Shown one piece after another: positions 16,690 through 26,907 of a stretch of DNA of 64,000 bases. The notes beneath the pieces were generated by a model that did no database searches, was not told where the DNA came from, and saw only the letters and a list, made by a program, of their open reading frames with translations. This DNA comes from CAYRTD01 sp964528675 (GTDB taxonomy: Bacteria; Bacteroidota; Bacteroidia; Bacteroidales; GCA-2748055): assembly GCA_964528675.1 (NCBI GenBank), contig CAZGTU010000009.1:1-64000 (forward strand). The letters run 5' to 3'. Numbering within the stretch: the first letter of the stretch is position 1; every line of letters starts with the position of its first letter. The translations under genes and the position numbers were made by a program.

Positions 16690-19600
16690 TCATATCATTT
16701 CCTGGTATTTAAAGGAGAATTCTGAAGGCAGGCATTCAAATTGTTTCCGGAAACATTTGGTAAAATAGGAAGGATCCTTGAAACCGACCAGATAGGTAAT
16801 TTCAGCCACGGTTTTATTTCCTTCCAGTATGTGTTTAGCAGCCCTGTTAAGACGTATCTTTTGAATAAAATCATTTACGGATTGCTGAGTAAGAGATTTC
16901 AATTTACGGTATAGCTGGGCCCTGCTCATACCAATTGCTGAGGTAATCTCATTAACTCCGAAATCAGGATCTTCAATATTATCTTCAACTAATTTGATCA
17001 TTTTCTCGAGAAATTTACTATCAAGAGAATTAGCGGCAATTTCACTTGGATTTATGTCGAGTTTTTTACTGAATGCTTCTCGAAGTTTTACTCTTCCCTT
17101 AATAAGATTTTCGATCCGGTTGACGAGATATTCCATTTCAAATGGCTTTACAATATAATCATCGGCACCGGTTTTTATCCCTTCAATTCTACTTTCCATA
17201 CTGCTTTTAGCAGTGAGCAATATGACAGGCACATGCGATGTTTTCTCATTGTTCTTAATCATACGGTTCAAAGCAACACCATCCACATCAGGCATCATTA
17301 TATCGCTTACAATCAAATCAGGAATTTCTTCAACAGCCAGTCGAAATCCTTCCTTCCCATCCGCAGCTTCTAATATTCTGTAAAAGTGAGAAAGACTTTT
17401 ACTTATGTACTCCCGCATATCCTGATTATCTTCAACTACAAGAACCAGTGGCAGGTTTTTCCTTTTTAAATCATCTCCCGAAAAAATCTTTCTGTCTTGA
17501 GTTTGAGCAGGTGTTTCTGTAAGGAGAATATCATTCATTACCTCATCAAATTCATTATTTTTCTCAATAATTTCCACCGATTCAAAGGCATCTTTAAAAA
17601 CGGGAATACGAAATTCAAACCAGCTTCCAGGTTGATCTCCTGTGTCTTTCAATTCTATAGTCCCTTGCATAATCCTTATGAGTTCATTCACCAACGATAA
17701 TCCCAGACCAGAGCTACCAGAAGACCGTTTTTTATCCGACCTGTAGAAATAATCAAAAATTCTGTTCTTTTCATCATGCAGAATGCCTTTACCGCTATCT
17801 CTCACTGAAAATATCAGATATTTAATTTTTTCCTCATCGCCTTTATTATTATACTGATCAGCTTCTGTTTCAAATGAAATACCGGCTTCTATTCTTCCCC
17901 CGTTGGGTGTATATTTAAATGCATTGGATAAAAGATTATAAATAATTTTCTCCAGTTTATCATCATCGAAATATACAATGGCTTTACTTCTTTCATATTT
18001 GAATGTATAATCAATATTTAATCTTTCAGCTTTGAGATTAAAAGCTTCAACAACCGTAGCGATAAATTTTACGACATCATCCTTTATTAATCTTAGCTTC
18101 ATAAAGTCGGCCTCGATCATAGAGAGGTCAAGGATCTGATTAATAAGCCTGAGAAGTCGCTGGGCATTTCTTTGTACGAGAACAATGGATGATTCAATCT
18201 CTGATCCTTTTGCTGAATTTAGTATCTTCTCCATAGGACCAAGGATCAAAGTAAGCGGGGTTCTGAATTCATGCGAAATATTGGTATAGAACTGAAGTTT
18301 CATCTCTTGCAGTTCGCGGCTTTTCTTTGAAAGTTCAAAATCCTTCTCATGTTGTATTTTTTCAAGAAAAAGTTGTGATTTCAGGTTTTGGCGTGATACT
18401 ATAAAAAATCTCAACAATAATATCAGTGATAAAATAAGGATAAAATAGAAGGAATAGGCCCACCAGGTGGCCCATGGAGCTGGAAGCACTCTGATATTGA
18501 CAACTTTTGATTCCTTATTCCAGAGACCATCATTATTCGATCCCTGAACCATAAAAGTATACCTCCCTGGTTTGAGATTTGAATAATAAGCCCGGTTACG
18601 CGTGCCTGCATTCACCCACTCACTGTCAAATCCCTGGAGCTTATAACGGTACTTATTCTTTTGGGGTAAAGTATAATTGAGTGATGAAAACGCAATGGAA
18701 AAGGAACTGTGGTGATGTTTTAACGTAAAGGCTTCAGTTTCATTAATATGTTTTTTCAGGGGAGAATTATTCTGACCAGGAAGAATGACGGAATTAAAAA
18801 TGTACAAATTCGATAAAATGACTGGTGGGGTGTAGGGGTTGCTTTGTATCTCTGCAGGATTGAAGTTAAAAATCCCATTCATTCCTCCGAAATAATATTC
18901 ATTATTTCTGTCCTTAAAAGACACAATGCAATTTTCAAGCACCCCGTCTTCATAGTTATAATTAAAGATCTCACCACTCTGAGGATTATATTTTGTCAAT
19001 CCGGTGATGGTACTTAACCATAAAAATCCTGACTTATCTTTTTCGATGCATAGTATCGCCCGGGCGGGTAGCCCGTCTTTTTCATTCCAAACCTCAACCC
19101 GGCCGTTCTTTTTATTCAATCTGTTAAGTCCGTTCTTAGTCCCTATCCAGATATGGTCATCATCATTTAAAAGAGATAGAACATTATTACTCGAAAGTGA
19201 TTTGTTCGGCTGATTATTTTTATAAAACCGTTTAGCCTCCCTGGTGTCAGGGTTAAGACGAAGAATACCTCCATTTTCATACATCCCGATCCATACGCTT
19301 CCATCCCTGTCGGGGCTTATGGAAACAACTGCAGATCCCTTCAGGCTGTCTGCATCCAGGCACAGGTATTCAAAAAAAGTTTCATCTCTGGGATTAAAAA
19401 ATACAAAATACCCAAAAGTAGTCCCCATGAGTATGTTGCCCGAATAATCCTGTTCCATAGTTCGAATATTTGGATCCTTTAGTCCCAGATGATCATACTT
19501 TATAAAACGATCCTTTTTGGAGTCATATTTATGTAATCCATCTCCCCATGTCCCAACCCATAAATTTTTATTCCAATCCTGCACTAATCCAGAAACTCCC

Positions 19601-20865
19601 CCTCTTCCCAATCCGCTCGAAACACTGTTGGAAGAATATACAACTTCCAATTCACCGATTGTATTAATTTTATTCAATCCATAATCGGTTCCTATCCATA
19701 ATCTAGCATCTGAATCCATGTAAATGGACTTGACAGATTTCTTATTATGCTCAATGGCATTATTGATAAAAGAGAATCCTTTGGAAAACCTCCATTTCCA
19801 TGGATCATAAATACTGATACCTGCATCAGAAGTCCCTATCCAGATAATTCCATTTCTGCTTATAAATGCTGTAAACAGATGATTACCGGAGAGTGAATAG
19901 TCATCTTCTGCATTATAGAAGTATTTATCAATACGCCCTGTTGACTTATTGAGGATGTTAAGACCATACTCAGTCCCAATCCACATCTTACCTCGACTAT
20001 CCTGAGTAATAAAATTTATCCTGTCATCACTCAGTGAATAACTATCGTTTCCTTTAAAGTATTTTTCAATTGTTATGTTTCCTTGTCTCACATATACTCG
20101 TTCAAGAGCTCCAATATGTGAGCAAAACCAGACATTCCCTTCCCTGTCAGTATAAAGTTTTACAATCTCATTAGTACTAAGCGAATTAGAATTACCTTCT
20201 TCATGTTTAAGATGTCGGCACAGTTTACGGGCCTCAGGATCGTACATTAATACACCATTCCTCAACAGCGAAATCCATAGAAAACCATCCGGACCTTCAG
20301 TGATGGAGGTGAAAGCTGAATGACGAAGATCGGCCGATTCAACTGTAATATCAAGATCATCAAGATGTTTCTCAAAAGTTTGTGTTTCATAATCGAATCG
20401 ATCAAGGCCTTTTTGGGTACATATCCACAGATTTCCGTTTGAATCTTCATATATAGACCAGATATCATTATTCCCCAGACTTCTTTCATTACCTGATTCA
20501 TGCATGTAGGTAATAAAATTATCCTGTTCCCGGTTATAAAGACTCAAACCTCCTCCCCAGGTTCCTACCCACAGATTACTTTTTGAATCTTCATAAATGC
20601 AATGAATAACACTTGCTTTAAGACTATTAAGATTCTCCGTCTCATTGAAATACTTTACCATGCAGTTCCCGTCATAACGGTTGAGTCCATTATTCGTACC
20701 GAACCACATATATCCGGTATGATCCTGCATGATACAACGGACGCTTTGATCTGAAAGTCCATCATGCCCGCTTATATTATCAAAATAAAGCTTAGCCCCT
20801 CCAGTCTCTGATGACAGGGTGGGAAGAAATATTAATAATAGGAATATTAGAGATAAGCATCTCAT
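16690..20865 (-). CDS. Hybrid two-component system sensor/regulator (HTCS 1)
   Basis: The 1391-residue protein combines all parts of a two-component system. It has a signal peptide (1 to about 20), two seven-bladed Reg_prop propellers with many WIGT/WFGTNNGL repeats (about 25-715), a Y_Y_Y domain (about 722-785), a transmembrane helix (about 798-820), HisKA with His865 in SHEFRTP, a HATPase domain (LLSNAFKYTPNGG, GLGLSL), a receiver with Asp1188 in SDIMMPD and an AraC-type HTH (about 1290-1388). Such proteins sense an oligosaccharide in the periplasm and activate a neighbouring PUL. The divergent plus-strand operon beginning at 21253 is the obvious target. Nothing appears truncated. Confidence 0.96.
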   Translation of the reverse strand: MRCLSLIFLLLIFLPTLSSETGGAKLYFDNISGHDGLSDQSVRCIMQDHTGYMWFGTNNGLNRYDGNCMVKYFNETENLNSLKASVIHCIYEDSKSNLWVGTWGGGLSLYNREQDNFITYMHESGNERSLGNNDIWSIYEDSNGNLWICTQKGLDRFDYETQTFEKHLDDLDITVESADLRHSAFTSITEGPDGFLWISLLRNGVLMYDPEARKLCRHLKHEEGNSNSLSTNEIVKLYTDREGNVWFCSHIGALERVYVRQGNITIEKYFKGNDSYSLSDDRINFITQDSRGKMWIGTEYGLNILNKSTGRIDKYFYNAEDDYSLSGNHLFTAFISRNGIIWIGTSDAGISIYDPWKWRFSKGFSFINNAIEHNKKSVKSIYMDSDARLWIGTDYGLNKINTIGELEVVYSSNSVSSGLGRGGVSGLVQDWNKNLWVGTWGDGLHKYDSKKDRFIKYDHLGLKDPNIRTMEQDYSGNILMGTTFGYFVFFNPRDETFFEYLCLDADSLKGSAVVSISPDRDGSVWIGMYENGGILRLNPDTREAKRFYKNNQPNKSLSSNNVLSLLNDDDHIWIGTKNGLNRLNKKNGRVEVWNEKDGLPARAILCIEKDKSGFLWLSTITGLTKYNPQSGEIFNYNYEDGVLENCIVSFKDRNNEYYFGGMNGIFNFNPAEIQSNPYTPPVILSNLYIFNSVILPGQNNSPLKKHINETEAFTLKHHHSSFSIAFSSLNYTLPQKNKYRYKLQGFDSEWVNAGTRNRAYYSNLKPGRYTFMVQGSNNDGLWNKESKVVNIRVLPAPWATWWAYSFYFILILSLILLLRFFIVSRQNLKSQLFLEKIQHEKDFELSKKSRELQEMKLQFYTNISHEFRTPLTLILGPMEKILNSAKGSEIESSIVLVQRNAQRLLRLINQILDLSMIEADFMKLRLIKDDVVKFIATVVEAFNLKAERLNIDYTFKYERSKAIVYFDDDKLEKIIYNLLSNAFKYTPNGGRIEAGISFETEADQYNNKGDEEKIKYLIFSVRDSGKGILHDEKNRIFDYFYRSDKKRSSGSSGLGLSLVNELIRIMQGTIELKDTGDQPGSWFEFRIPVFKDAFESVEIIEKNNEFDEVMNDILLTETPAQTQDRKIFSGDDLKRKNLPLVLVVEDNQDMREYISKSLSHFYRILEAADGKEGFRLAVEEIPDLIVSDIMMPDVDGVALNRMIKNNEKTSHVPVILLTAKSSMESRIEGIKTGADDYIVKPFEMEYLVNRIENLIKGRVKLREAFSKKLDINPSEIAANSLDSKFLEKMIKLVEDNIEDPDFGVNEITSAIGMSRAQLYRKLKSLTQQSVNDFIQKIRLNRAAKHILEGNKTVAEITYLVGFKDPSYFTKCFRKQFECLPSEFSFKYQEMI

Positions 20866-21252
20866 GTCAAGTAACTGGTAAAGTATTTTAGCAGGTGTAA
20901 TATAAATAATTTATGTAGTTATATCAAATGCTTTATACGCGTATTCACTTTGAATTCATCTGCTTATCAAAAAATTAATAAGAAAATGTATCTCCAAATC
21001 CCATAAATTGATACGTTTTTACCAGAAATAACGCTGACAGGGAGTCAAGCAGTTTCCTGAAAGGGTCCCTGTGAAAAACTTTACTGTAAATTAAACAGAT
21101 TTCCTATTACCCAGTCTGTCGGCTGAGGTTGAATTATTTTTTTCATTAATGACCCCTGTCAGGGAGACCTTCTTTTGATACATATTTACCACATGTTAAA
21201 TCAGTTTTGGATTAGTTTTGAATAAAACTTAACCCTAATCTTCTGTGAAAAC
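20866..21252. promoter_or_regulatory. Divergent regulatory region with repeated CAGGGA/TCCCTG sites
   Basis: The 387-base region between HTCS 1 and the divergent beta-helix gene contains three related words: CTGACAGGGAGTC (about 21034-21046), GGGTCCCTGTG (21063-21073) and the 11-base palindrome CCCTGTCAGGG (21154-21164). Their spacing before 21253 would suit binding of the HTCS AraC domain, but that link is inference. The rest is A/T-rich and shows no gene. Confidence 0.45.
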
Positions 21253-23508
21253 ATGAGAAAAGCATCATTTTTACTGTTTATAATTGTTTTGGGGATTGAT
21301 TTAAAACTTTATGCACAGGATCGAAATATACAACGAAATGAAGTTTACCCACCAGACATGTTTATCGAAAATGGTGGCAGATTCATCAATGTCAAGACAT
21401 CGCTCACTTACCTTGGCATAGGTCCGAATGCCAGGGCTGATGGGATAAATGATGACAGTGATGCTCTTATAAGGGCTATGGACTGGGTTATAGGCCAGTT
21501 AAAATCTTTCTATGCAAATAAAGGTGGCGTTCATTTTGATAAATCCTACACTATTTACCTGCCAGATGGAATTTACAGGGTAACCCGTCCCCTGGTGTAT
21601 TCAGGCGAAAGGGTCGTTGATTATATATTTCCTGAACTTAAGGACCGCGAGGGTACACAAAAACTAAAAATAGTGGGGCAATCCCGTGAAAATACGATAA
21701 TTAAACTGGATGACAATATTAAAAGCTTTAAACGTGGAGCGAACAAACCGGTCTTATCCTTTTCAAAATTTGACAAGGGAACTGTATTTAACAATATGCC
21801 GGCAACCCATGAATTAAGAAACTTAACTATTAACACAGGAATTGGAAACCCAGGAGCCATCGGGGTGGATTTCTACGGGGCTAATCTCGCCAGGATGGAT
21901 AACATTAAAATAACAGGAAGGGGTAAAATTGGCTTACATATCAGAATAGGTAGCGCCCATGGTTATCACTCCAATATAATTATTGATGGTTTTGATTTTG
22001 GCATCTACCTGGAGGGGAATCCGGAATCTCACCCTGTTTTTGAGTATATTAGCCTTTTAAACCAGACTTCTGAAGCTATCCATCTGAGCACAATTTCAAC
22101 TACTTTAAGGAAAATATATAGCTATAATTCCTGCCCTGCAGTTCGACTTACAAAATACGGGAACCTTGATTCTATAGCATTACCTCATATGGTTATTATG
22201 GATAGTCAGTTTAGTCATGGCGGTCCGGATAAGGCCGTATTTCATATTGAGCAGGGTTTCCTTTTTGCACGGAACATAAATGTTTCAGATTATGGCAACT
22301 CCCTTGAGCAGGGGGACAGCCTCCAATTAAGAGGGTCTATTGATGAATTCATTTCAGGCAATAAGGTATGCTTCAGTAAAAAAAGAGAAAAAAACGGGCC
22401 GGTTAAATCACTAAATCTTCCTATAGCAGATTACCCTCTTATTAACTGGGAAGAAGATTTTTCAAAATGGGCCAATGTAAATAATTATCCAAGTATTCAG
22501 GATGCCATGCACTCGGGAAAGCCTGTTATTTATTTCCCTGATCATTTCCATGATATGGGAACATGTAACATTCCCCCAAGTGTAAAAATAATCATTGGAG
22601 CCAATGCCATGATAAACGGCATATTCGACATTAATGAATCATCCCAGGATCTTTTAAGCTTTCATGGCATTGGGATCAATAGTGGAGAAATCAGACAGAC
22701 AGCACACAGGGATATTCTCCTTGAAAGTACCCATGCTAGCAATAATCTGTATGATAGCGACCTGAAAAGTCAGGGAACCAAAATTTACGTCAATAATGCC
22801 CATGGGTTTGCAAGGTTTAAAGGAAAAACCCCGAACATCAGGGCATGGGTACGCTGGAATAACAACGAGAAAAATGATAACTGGCAAATTACTACTGATT
22901 CGGGTTGTCAGATGGTATGCCTGGGGTTGAAAATAGAAAAGACTTTCTCGGTATTCAGGGCATTGGGGGGATCCAGACTGGAGGTTCTGGGAGGGGTCAT
23001 GAATCGTTTTAGCCGGGATGCAGAACCTGATGTGACCGGAATTCTGAATAATAATTCAAATATTAGTATCAGTATTGCTTCCAATGGTCCCGACCGGGAC
23101 TGGAAGCCACTTATCAAAGATATCCAGGGAGCGATTACGAAAACATGGATGCAGGGAGATTTTGAAATGCGTGGGTGGAGTGAAAATTTCATTATTCCAC
23201 TCTATGCCAGTTACGACACATCGGCCCTGAAGGAAATAGCCCGGAGCATCCATCCGATTCCCCTGAACATTAGAAACGACGCAAAAGCTCCATCAGCAGT
23301 CACTATCCAGACAGAGATGGTTCCCTGTAAATATACTTTTAAGCAAACCCGCAATTTGACTAAAGCAAAATTACAAACAGGGATAAATCTTAAAAAAAAT
23401 GATGAAATTGTTCCTATACATGAAAAATTTTGCAACAGAATGTGGACAGACAGATTATTATCAAAACAGAATAGAATCAAACCTAATTTTAAAGTACAAA
23501 ATAAATGA
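21253..23508 (+). CDS. Secreted right-handed beta-helix protein (pectate-lyase-3/GH55-like)
   Basis: The 751-residue protein has a signal peptide (1 to about 21, ending LYAQ). The first beta-helix opens with the Pectate_lyase_3 signature around residues 45-75 (YLGIGPNARADGINDDSDAL) and continues with YLPDGIYRVTRPLVY. A second unit appears to start near residue 410 with YPSIQDAMHSGKPVIYFPD, giving a tandem-helix layout like GH55 proteins. The substrate could be a beta-glucan or a uronic polysaccharide; no catalytic residue can be assigned with confidence. The last 65 residues are Lys- and Asn-rich and look unlike the rest. It is the first gene of the plus-strand operon divergent from HTCS 1 and overlaps the next gene by 4 bases. 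Confidence 0.75.
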   Translation: MRKASFLLFIIVLGIDLKLYAQDRNIQRNEVYPPDMFIENGGRFINVKTSLTYLGIGPNARADGINDDSDALIRAMDWVIGQLKSFYANKGGVHFDKSYTIYLPDGIYRVTRPLVYSGERVVDYIFPELKDREGTQKLKIVGQSRENTIIKLDDNIKSFKRGANKPVLSFSKFDKGTVFNNMPATHELRNLTINTGIGNPGAIGVDFYGANLARMDNIKITGRGKIGLHIRIGSAHGYHSNIIIDGFDFGIYLEGNPESHPVFEYISLLNQTSEAIHLSTISTTLRKIYSYNSCPAVRLTKYGNLDSIALPHMVIMDSQFSHGGPDKAVFHIEQGFLFARNINVSDYGNSLEQGDSLQLRGSIDEFISGNKVCFSKKREKNGPVKSLNLPIADYPLINWEEDFSKWANVNNYPSIQDAMHSGKPVIYFPDHFHDMGTCNIPPSVKIIIGANAMINGIFDINESSQDLLSFHGIGINSGEIRQTAHRDILLESTHASNNLYDSDLKSQGTKIYVNNAHGFARFKGKTPNIRAWVRWNNNEKNDNWQITTDSGCQMVCLGLKIEKTFSVFRALGGSRLEVLGGVMNRFSRDAEPDVTGILNNNSNISISIASNGPDRDWKPLIKDIQGAITKTWMQGDFEMRGWSENFIIPLYASYDTSALKEIARSIHPIPLNIRNDAKAPSAVTIQTEMVPCKYTFKQTRNLTKAKLQTGINLKKNDEIVPIHEKFCNRMWTDRLLSKQNRIKPNFKVQNK

Positions 23509-24560
23509 AAGCATTATTAAACTTGTGTGGATTATTTGCTATTATCCTTATTGCTTCAGGCTGCAACCCGGACGCTAAAACAGAAATAATTGATCAATCC
23601 CGGAATAATCTTGAAAAGTTCCGGATAATTTTCGATACAGATATAAATAATGAAGTAGATGATCAACATGCCCTTGCTTATTTGCTGTTTAATGGTGATT
23701 ATTTCCGGGTGGAAGGGGTTACCGTTAATGCTACCAGTAGTTATATTGATGGAGTAAGTCATTCGAAAATACAGGAAGATTATGATGAAGCCATGCGTGT
23801 TCTGAGATTATGTGGCAGACGTGATACAGTAATCCCTCTATTTCAAGGGGCCCAGGGGAGCTTTATGGACATAAAAGATGACCTTGACAATCCGAATTTT
23901 GACGGCCATGAAGCGGTTAATTTTATCATTGAAGAATCAATGAAGAAAGACGATAAGCAACTGGTACTTCTCCCTCTAGGCAAATTAACCAATATTGCTC
24001 TTGCTCTTAAAAAGGAACCCGCGATAGCTTCGAAGGTGAGAATTGTCTGGCTGGGATCCAATTATCCTGACCCTGGTGAACATAATTTGGTATGGGATAT
24101 TGAAGCAATGAATTACATCCTTAATACCGAAGTCCCCTTTGAGCTGGTAACTGTAGGTTATAAAAAACCGAGCGGTACAGCAGAGGTAAGGGTAACCAAG
24201 GCTCAGATCCTTCACCGTATGCCGGGAAAAGGACCAAATATTGATACGGTGGTAATTGGTCGCCATGGTGGAGAATTTTACAACTGGGGTGATTATTCTG
24301 CCGAACTATTTAAAAGGTATGGCATGTGGGGTACTCCTCCAAGCCGGTCTCTCTTTGATCAGGCAGCAGTGGCCATAGTGAAAAATCCGCAGTGGGCGGA
24401 ACGAAGGATCATCCCTGCACCTATCTATGAGGACAGTATTTGGATTGAACGACCGGAAAATTCCCGGAAAATTACTGTCTGGGAATGGTTTCATATTTAT
24501 GCCATTGTTAATGACTTTTTTGAAACAATGGACAATTATGAACTCGCTACCCAACCCTGA
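23505..24560 (+). CDS. Nucleoside-hydrolase-fold lipoprotein
   Basis: The 351-residue protein has a lipoprotein signal peptide (Cys20 in LIASGC) and the Ca2+-binding aspartate cluster of inosine/uridine-preferring nucleoside hydrolases (FDTDINNEVDDQHAL, Asp44, Asp46, Asp52, Asp53). Further family features are VEGVTVNATSS, LLPLGKLTNIALAL and DIEAMNYIL. The ATG overlaps the previous stop (ATGA), implying translational coupling to the beta-helix protein. Family members in polysaccharide loci are often annotated only by fold, and some act on other N- or O-ribosides. A periplasmic ribosyl or furanosyl hydrolase working on glycan fragments is therefore possible. No purine-salvage gene is nearby. 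Confidence 0.82.
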   Translation: MKALLNLCGLFAIILIASGCNPDAKTEIIDQSRNNLEKFRIIFDTDINNEVDDQHALAYLLFNGDYFRVEGVTVNATSSYIDGVSHSKIQEDYDEAMRVLRLCGRRDTVIPLFQGAQGSFMDIKDDLDNPNFDGHEAVNFIIEESMKKDDKQLVLLPLGKLTNIALALKKEPAIASKVRIVWLGSNYPDPGEHNLVWDIEAMNYILNTEVPFELVTVGYKKPSGTAEVRVTKAQILHRMPGKGPNIDTVVIGRHGGEFYNWGDYSAELFKRYGMWGTPPSRSLFDQAAVAIVKNPQWAERRIIPAPIYEDSIWIERPENSRKITVWEWFHIYAIVNDFFETMDNYELATQP

Positions 24561-24681
24561 ACACGTCTTTCCCGGATTTCTGAGAATATAGCAACAGCAT
24601 TTGCGAAAGGAGTTTTATAAAGGATATTCATTTACTTATACTTTTAACCGAGTATTTCTAATGTAATATAAAAATAGTGGA

Positions 24682-25088
24682 ATGTCCGAAAAGATCTGTT
24701 TAGTCCTTTTCTATTTATCAGTAACAGGGCTTATTCCATTGCAAGCCCAGGATGGCTGGATAAAATGCGAGAATATGAACATTGCAGACAAATGAATGAG
24801 TATTACATTTTCGTAACCTCATTATATGTAAGTGTACAAAATAGCGCAGATTATAAACTAATAGTGTATCCTAATCCGGCAGGGAACAGGATTAGCATTA
24901 AAAACCTTACCGATCCCATAATTAAGGTTGAGATACTTTCAATTGAAGGAGAGAGACTTTGCTTATATAATTCTCAGCAGTTTGAAGGGCTTAATGAGAT
25001 AAACCTTTCCTGGCTGCAATCAGGAACGTACTTTTTAATCCTTCAAACTAAAAATCAAAAGATAACCGGAAAATTTATTAAACAATAA
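24682..25088 (+). pseudogene. Gene scar: signal peptide and T9SS sorting domain with the middle lost
   Basis: An ATG at 24682 opens 37 codons that read as a complete signal peptide (LVLFYLSVTGLIPLQAQDGW) and stop at 24795. In another frame, without a break in the DNA, a 107-codon frame (24765-25088) ends in a full type A sorting domain: LIVYPNPAGNRISIKNL, then WLQSGTYFLILQTKNQKI. This is what remains when a T9SS-secreted enzyme gene loses its catalytic middle and shifts frame. It sits inside the plus-strand operon, 4 bases before the next gene. A short functional T9SS protein translated from the second frame is less likely because that frame has no signal peptide. Confidence 0.65.
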
Positions 25089-25092
25089 AACC

Positions 25093-26901
25093 ATGAAATT
25101 ACAATTCAGGCTAGCACTTATCATTTCTTCCCTGTGTATACTAATAACCTCTTTAGCAGCGCAGAATCATTTAATTCAATATAATTTAAATGAGCTTGAA
25201 GGAAGAAAGAAATTTCTCATAGACTCCATGTATTCCTGGGCAAAGAATTTCGATTTGGAGGACTTCAAAAATTCGGATGATTTTAATGGTGGAAAATACG
25301 GTGCCTACCCGATCATGGCCTTATTTGAAAAAGGTGACATCGAAAAAGCCAGGCAATTTGCCGCTCAGCAACTGGTTGGAGGAGCTGCAATGTTCAGGGA
25401 ATTTACTACTATGGCACTTTACATGGAGTATAAGGAGCTTTATGATAAGGAGCTTAAACAAAAGGTGAAGGAGGATCAGTTGAATTCAAATTTTTACCGT
25501 CCGGGCAAAGTTGGCGATCTCGCGGGAGCATCGGAAAATCATAAGTTGATGTATGCAAGTGCAGCTTACCTGGCGGGAATTGAATGGCCAGATGAATATC
25601 CTGAAAAGTGGTTTCAGGCCGGTTATAATCATCTTATGAGCTGGTTTGATACAGTCACATCCATCGGTTTCTGGGAGGAGGATTCCCCAACCTACCTGAT
25701 ACATCATATGGGACCTGTTCTTTCAGTTTATGAACATGCTCCGGCAGGTTCTGAAATGAAAAACCGGGCCAAAATGGTACTTGACTGGTATTTTCTAAGT
25801 ATAGCCGGAGAATATCTGAAAGGTTACTGGATCACCCCTGCAGCAAGAGATTATGATCCCTTATACGGAGTTGAAAATTCAGCCGAAACTACCGTTCTAA
25901 CCTGGTTATATTTCTGGGATTCAAATTTTATTCCTTATCCACATGCACATGACACTCTCCGGCACTGGAAGTCGGTTATTCATTTTGCAGTATCGGATTA
26001 TGAACTGCCTGAAATCATCAGAAAAATAGCTACCGACCGGGATAAGCCTTATATTCATAGAGAATACATGGCCAGGAATCCAATGCATCCAAAAGAATAT
26101 TGTTATATACGGTCTCATTACGGACTGGCTTCGATATTACATGATAACGGAAACATTCCTCCGGATATGACACGTTGGAAGGTGCAATGGGTCCCCGAAA
26201 AAACAGGTATGGAGCCCTCGGTTTTTTTCATGAAACATCCTATTGGCGATGAAAGTAAATGGAAAAGCTGGCGGGGAGCCTCTCCATATGAGCATGTAGT
26301 TCAGCACAAAGGTACATTACTGGCAGTTTATGATATTCCACCCGGTCAATTGCTATTTATTGATGGTCCTCTCAACGATAAATCGTTTCTTAGGATCGAG
26401 CAAGAGAAGGACTGGCTTTTCCTGAATGCAGTGAATGTATTCATTGGATTAAGGGTGGCGAATGGTTTAAGCATGGAAGACACAAAAAGAGATCAGGACT
26501 CACATGGACAGAAAATGGATATACAAGTATTGAAAAGTTCCGGAAGAAAAAACGGATTAATTGTTCAGACCGCTTCTCCCAGAGATTACAAGGGATCAAA
26601 TAATGAAGAAAGTTTTAATATGTTTAAAGAAGACATTTTAATAAACGGTAAACCCGATTTCTCCGGGTTGAATAGTAAAGTACCTTCCATCACTTATATT
26701 GCCCCGTCGGGAGACGAACTAAAGGTAAATGCAAACGGACAGAAAGAAGTTAATGGTAAACAGATCCAATTTGATAAATACCCAATGTTCGACAATCCAT
26801 GGATGCATCAGGAAATTGACAAGCAGGTTCTGACACTTAAAAAAGAGGGCGAGAAGTGGATTTATGACTTTAATTCCTGGGAAATAATAAAAAGTAAATA
26901 G
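25093..26901 (+). CDS. Putative (alpha/alpha) toroid polysaccharide lyase or hydrolase A
   Basis: The 602-residue protein has a signal peptide (1 to about 23, ending LAAQ), a helical region (about 30-340) and a beta-rich half (about 370-600), the architecture of alginate lyase/heparinase-type lyases. Candidate catalytic elements are Asn149-His150 in SENHKLMYASAAYL and WEEDSPTY (194-201). Protein B at 31770 has the same two motifs at nearly the same spacing (NH then EExSPxY, 46 versus 44 residues). I do not recognise a numbered CAZy family. It follows the T9SS scar by 4 bases and precedes a putative glycosidase by 6, so it belongs to the plus-strand PUL operon. The lyase assignment is inference from fold-like composition and motifs. 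Confidence 0.6.
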   Translation: MKLQFRLALIISSLCILITSLAAQNHLIQYNLNELEGRKKFLIDSMYSWAKNFDLEDFKNSDDFNGGKYGAYPIMALFEKGDIEKARQFAAQQLVGGAAMFREFTTMALYMEYKELYDKELKQKVKEDQLNSNFYRPGKVGDLAGASENHKLMYASAAYLAGIEWPDEYPEKWFQAGYNHLMSWFDTVTSIGFWEEDSPTYLIHHMGPVLSVYEHAPAGSEMKNRAKMVLDWYFLSIAGEYLKGYWITPAARDYDPLYGVENSAETTVLTWLYFWDSNFIPYPHAHDTLRHWKSVIHFAVSDYELPEIIRKIATDRDKPYIHREYMARNPMHPKEYCYIRSHYGLASILHDNGNIPPDMTRWKVQWVPEKTGMEPSVFFMKHPIGDESKWKSWRGASPYEHVVQHKGTLLAVYDIPPGQLLFIDGPLNDKSFLRIEQEKDWLFLNAVNVFIGLRVANGLSMEDTKRDQDSHGQKMDIQVLKSSGRKNGLIVQTASPRDYKGSNNEESFNMFKEDILINGKPDFSGLNSKVPSITYIAPSGDELKVNANGQKEVNGKQIQFDKYPMFDNPWMHQEIDKQVLTLKKEGEKWIYDFNSWEIIKSK

Positions 26902-26907
26902 CCAGCA

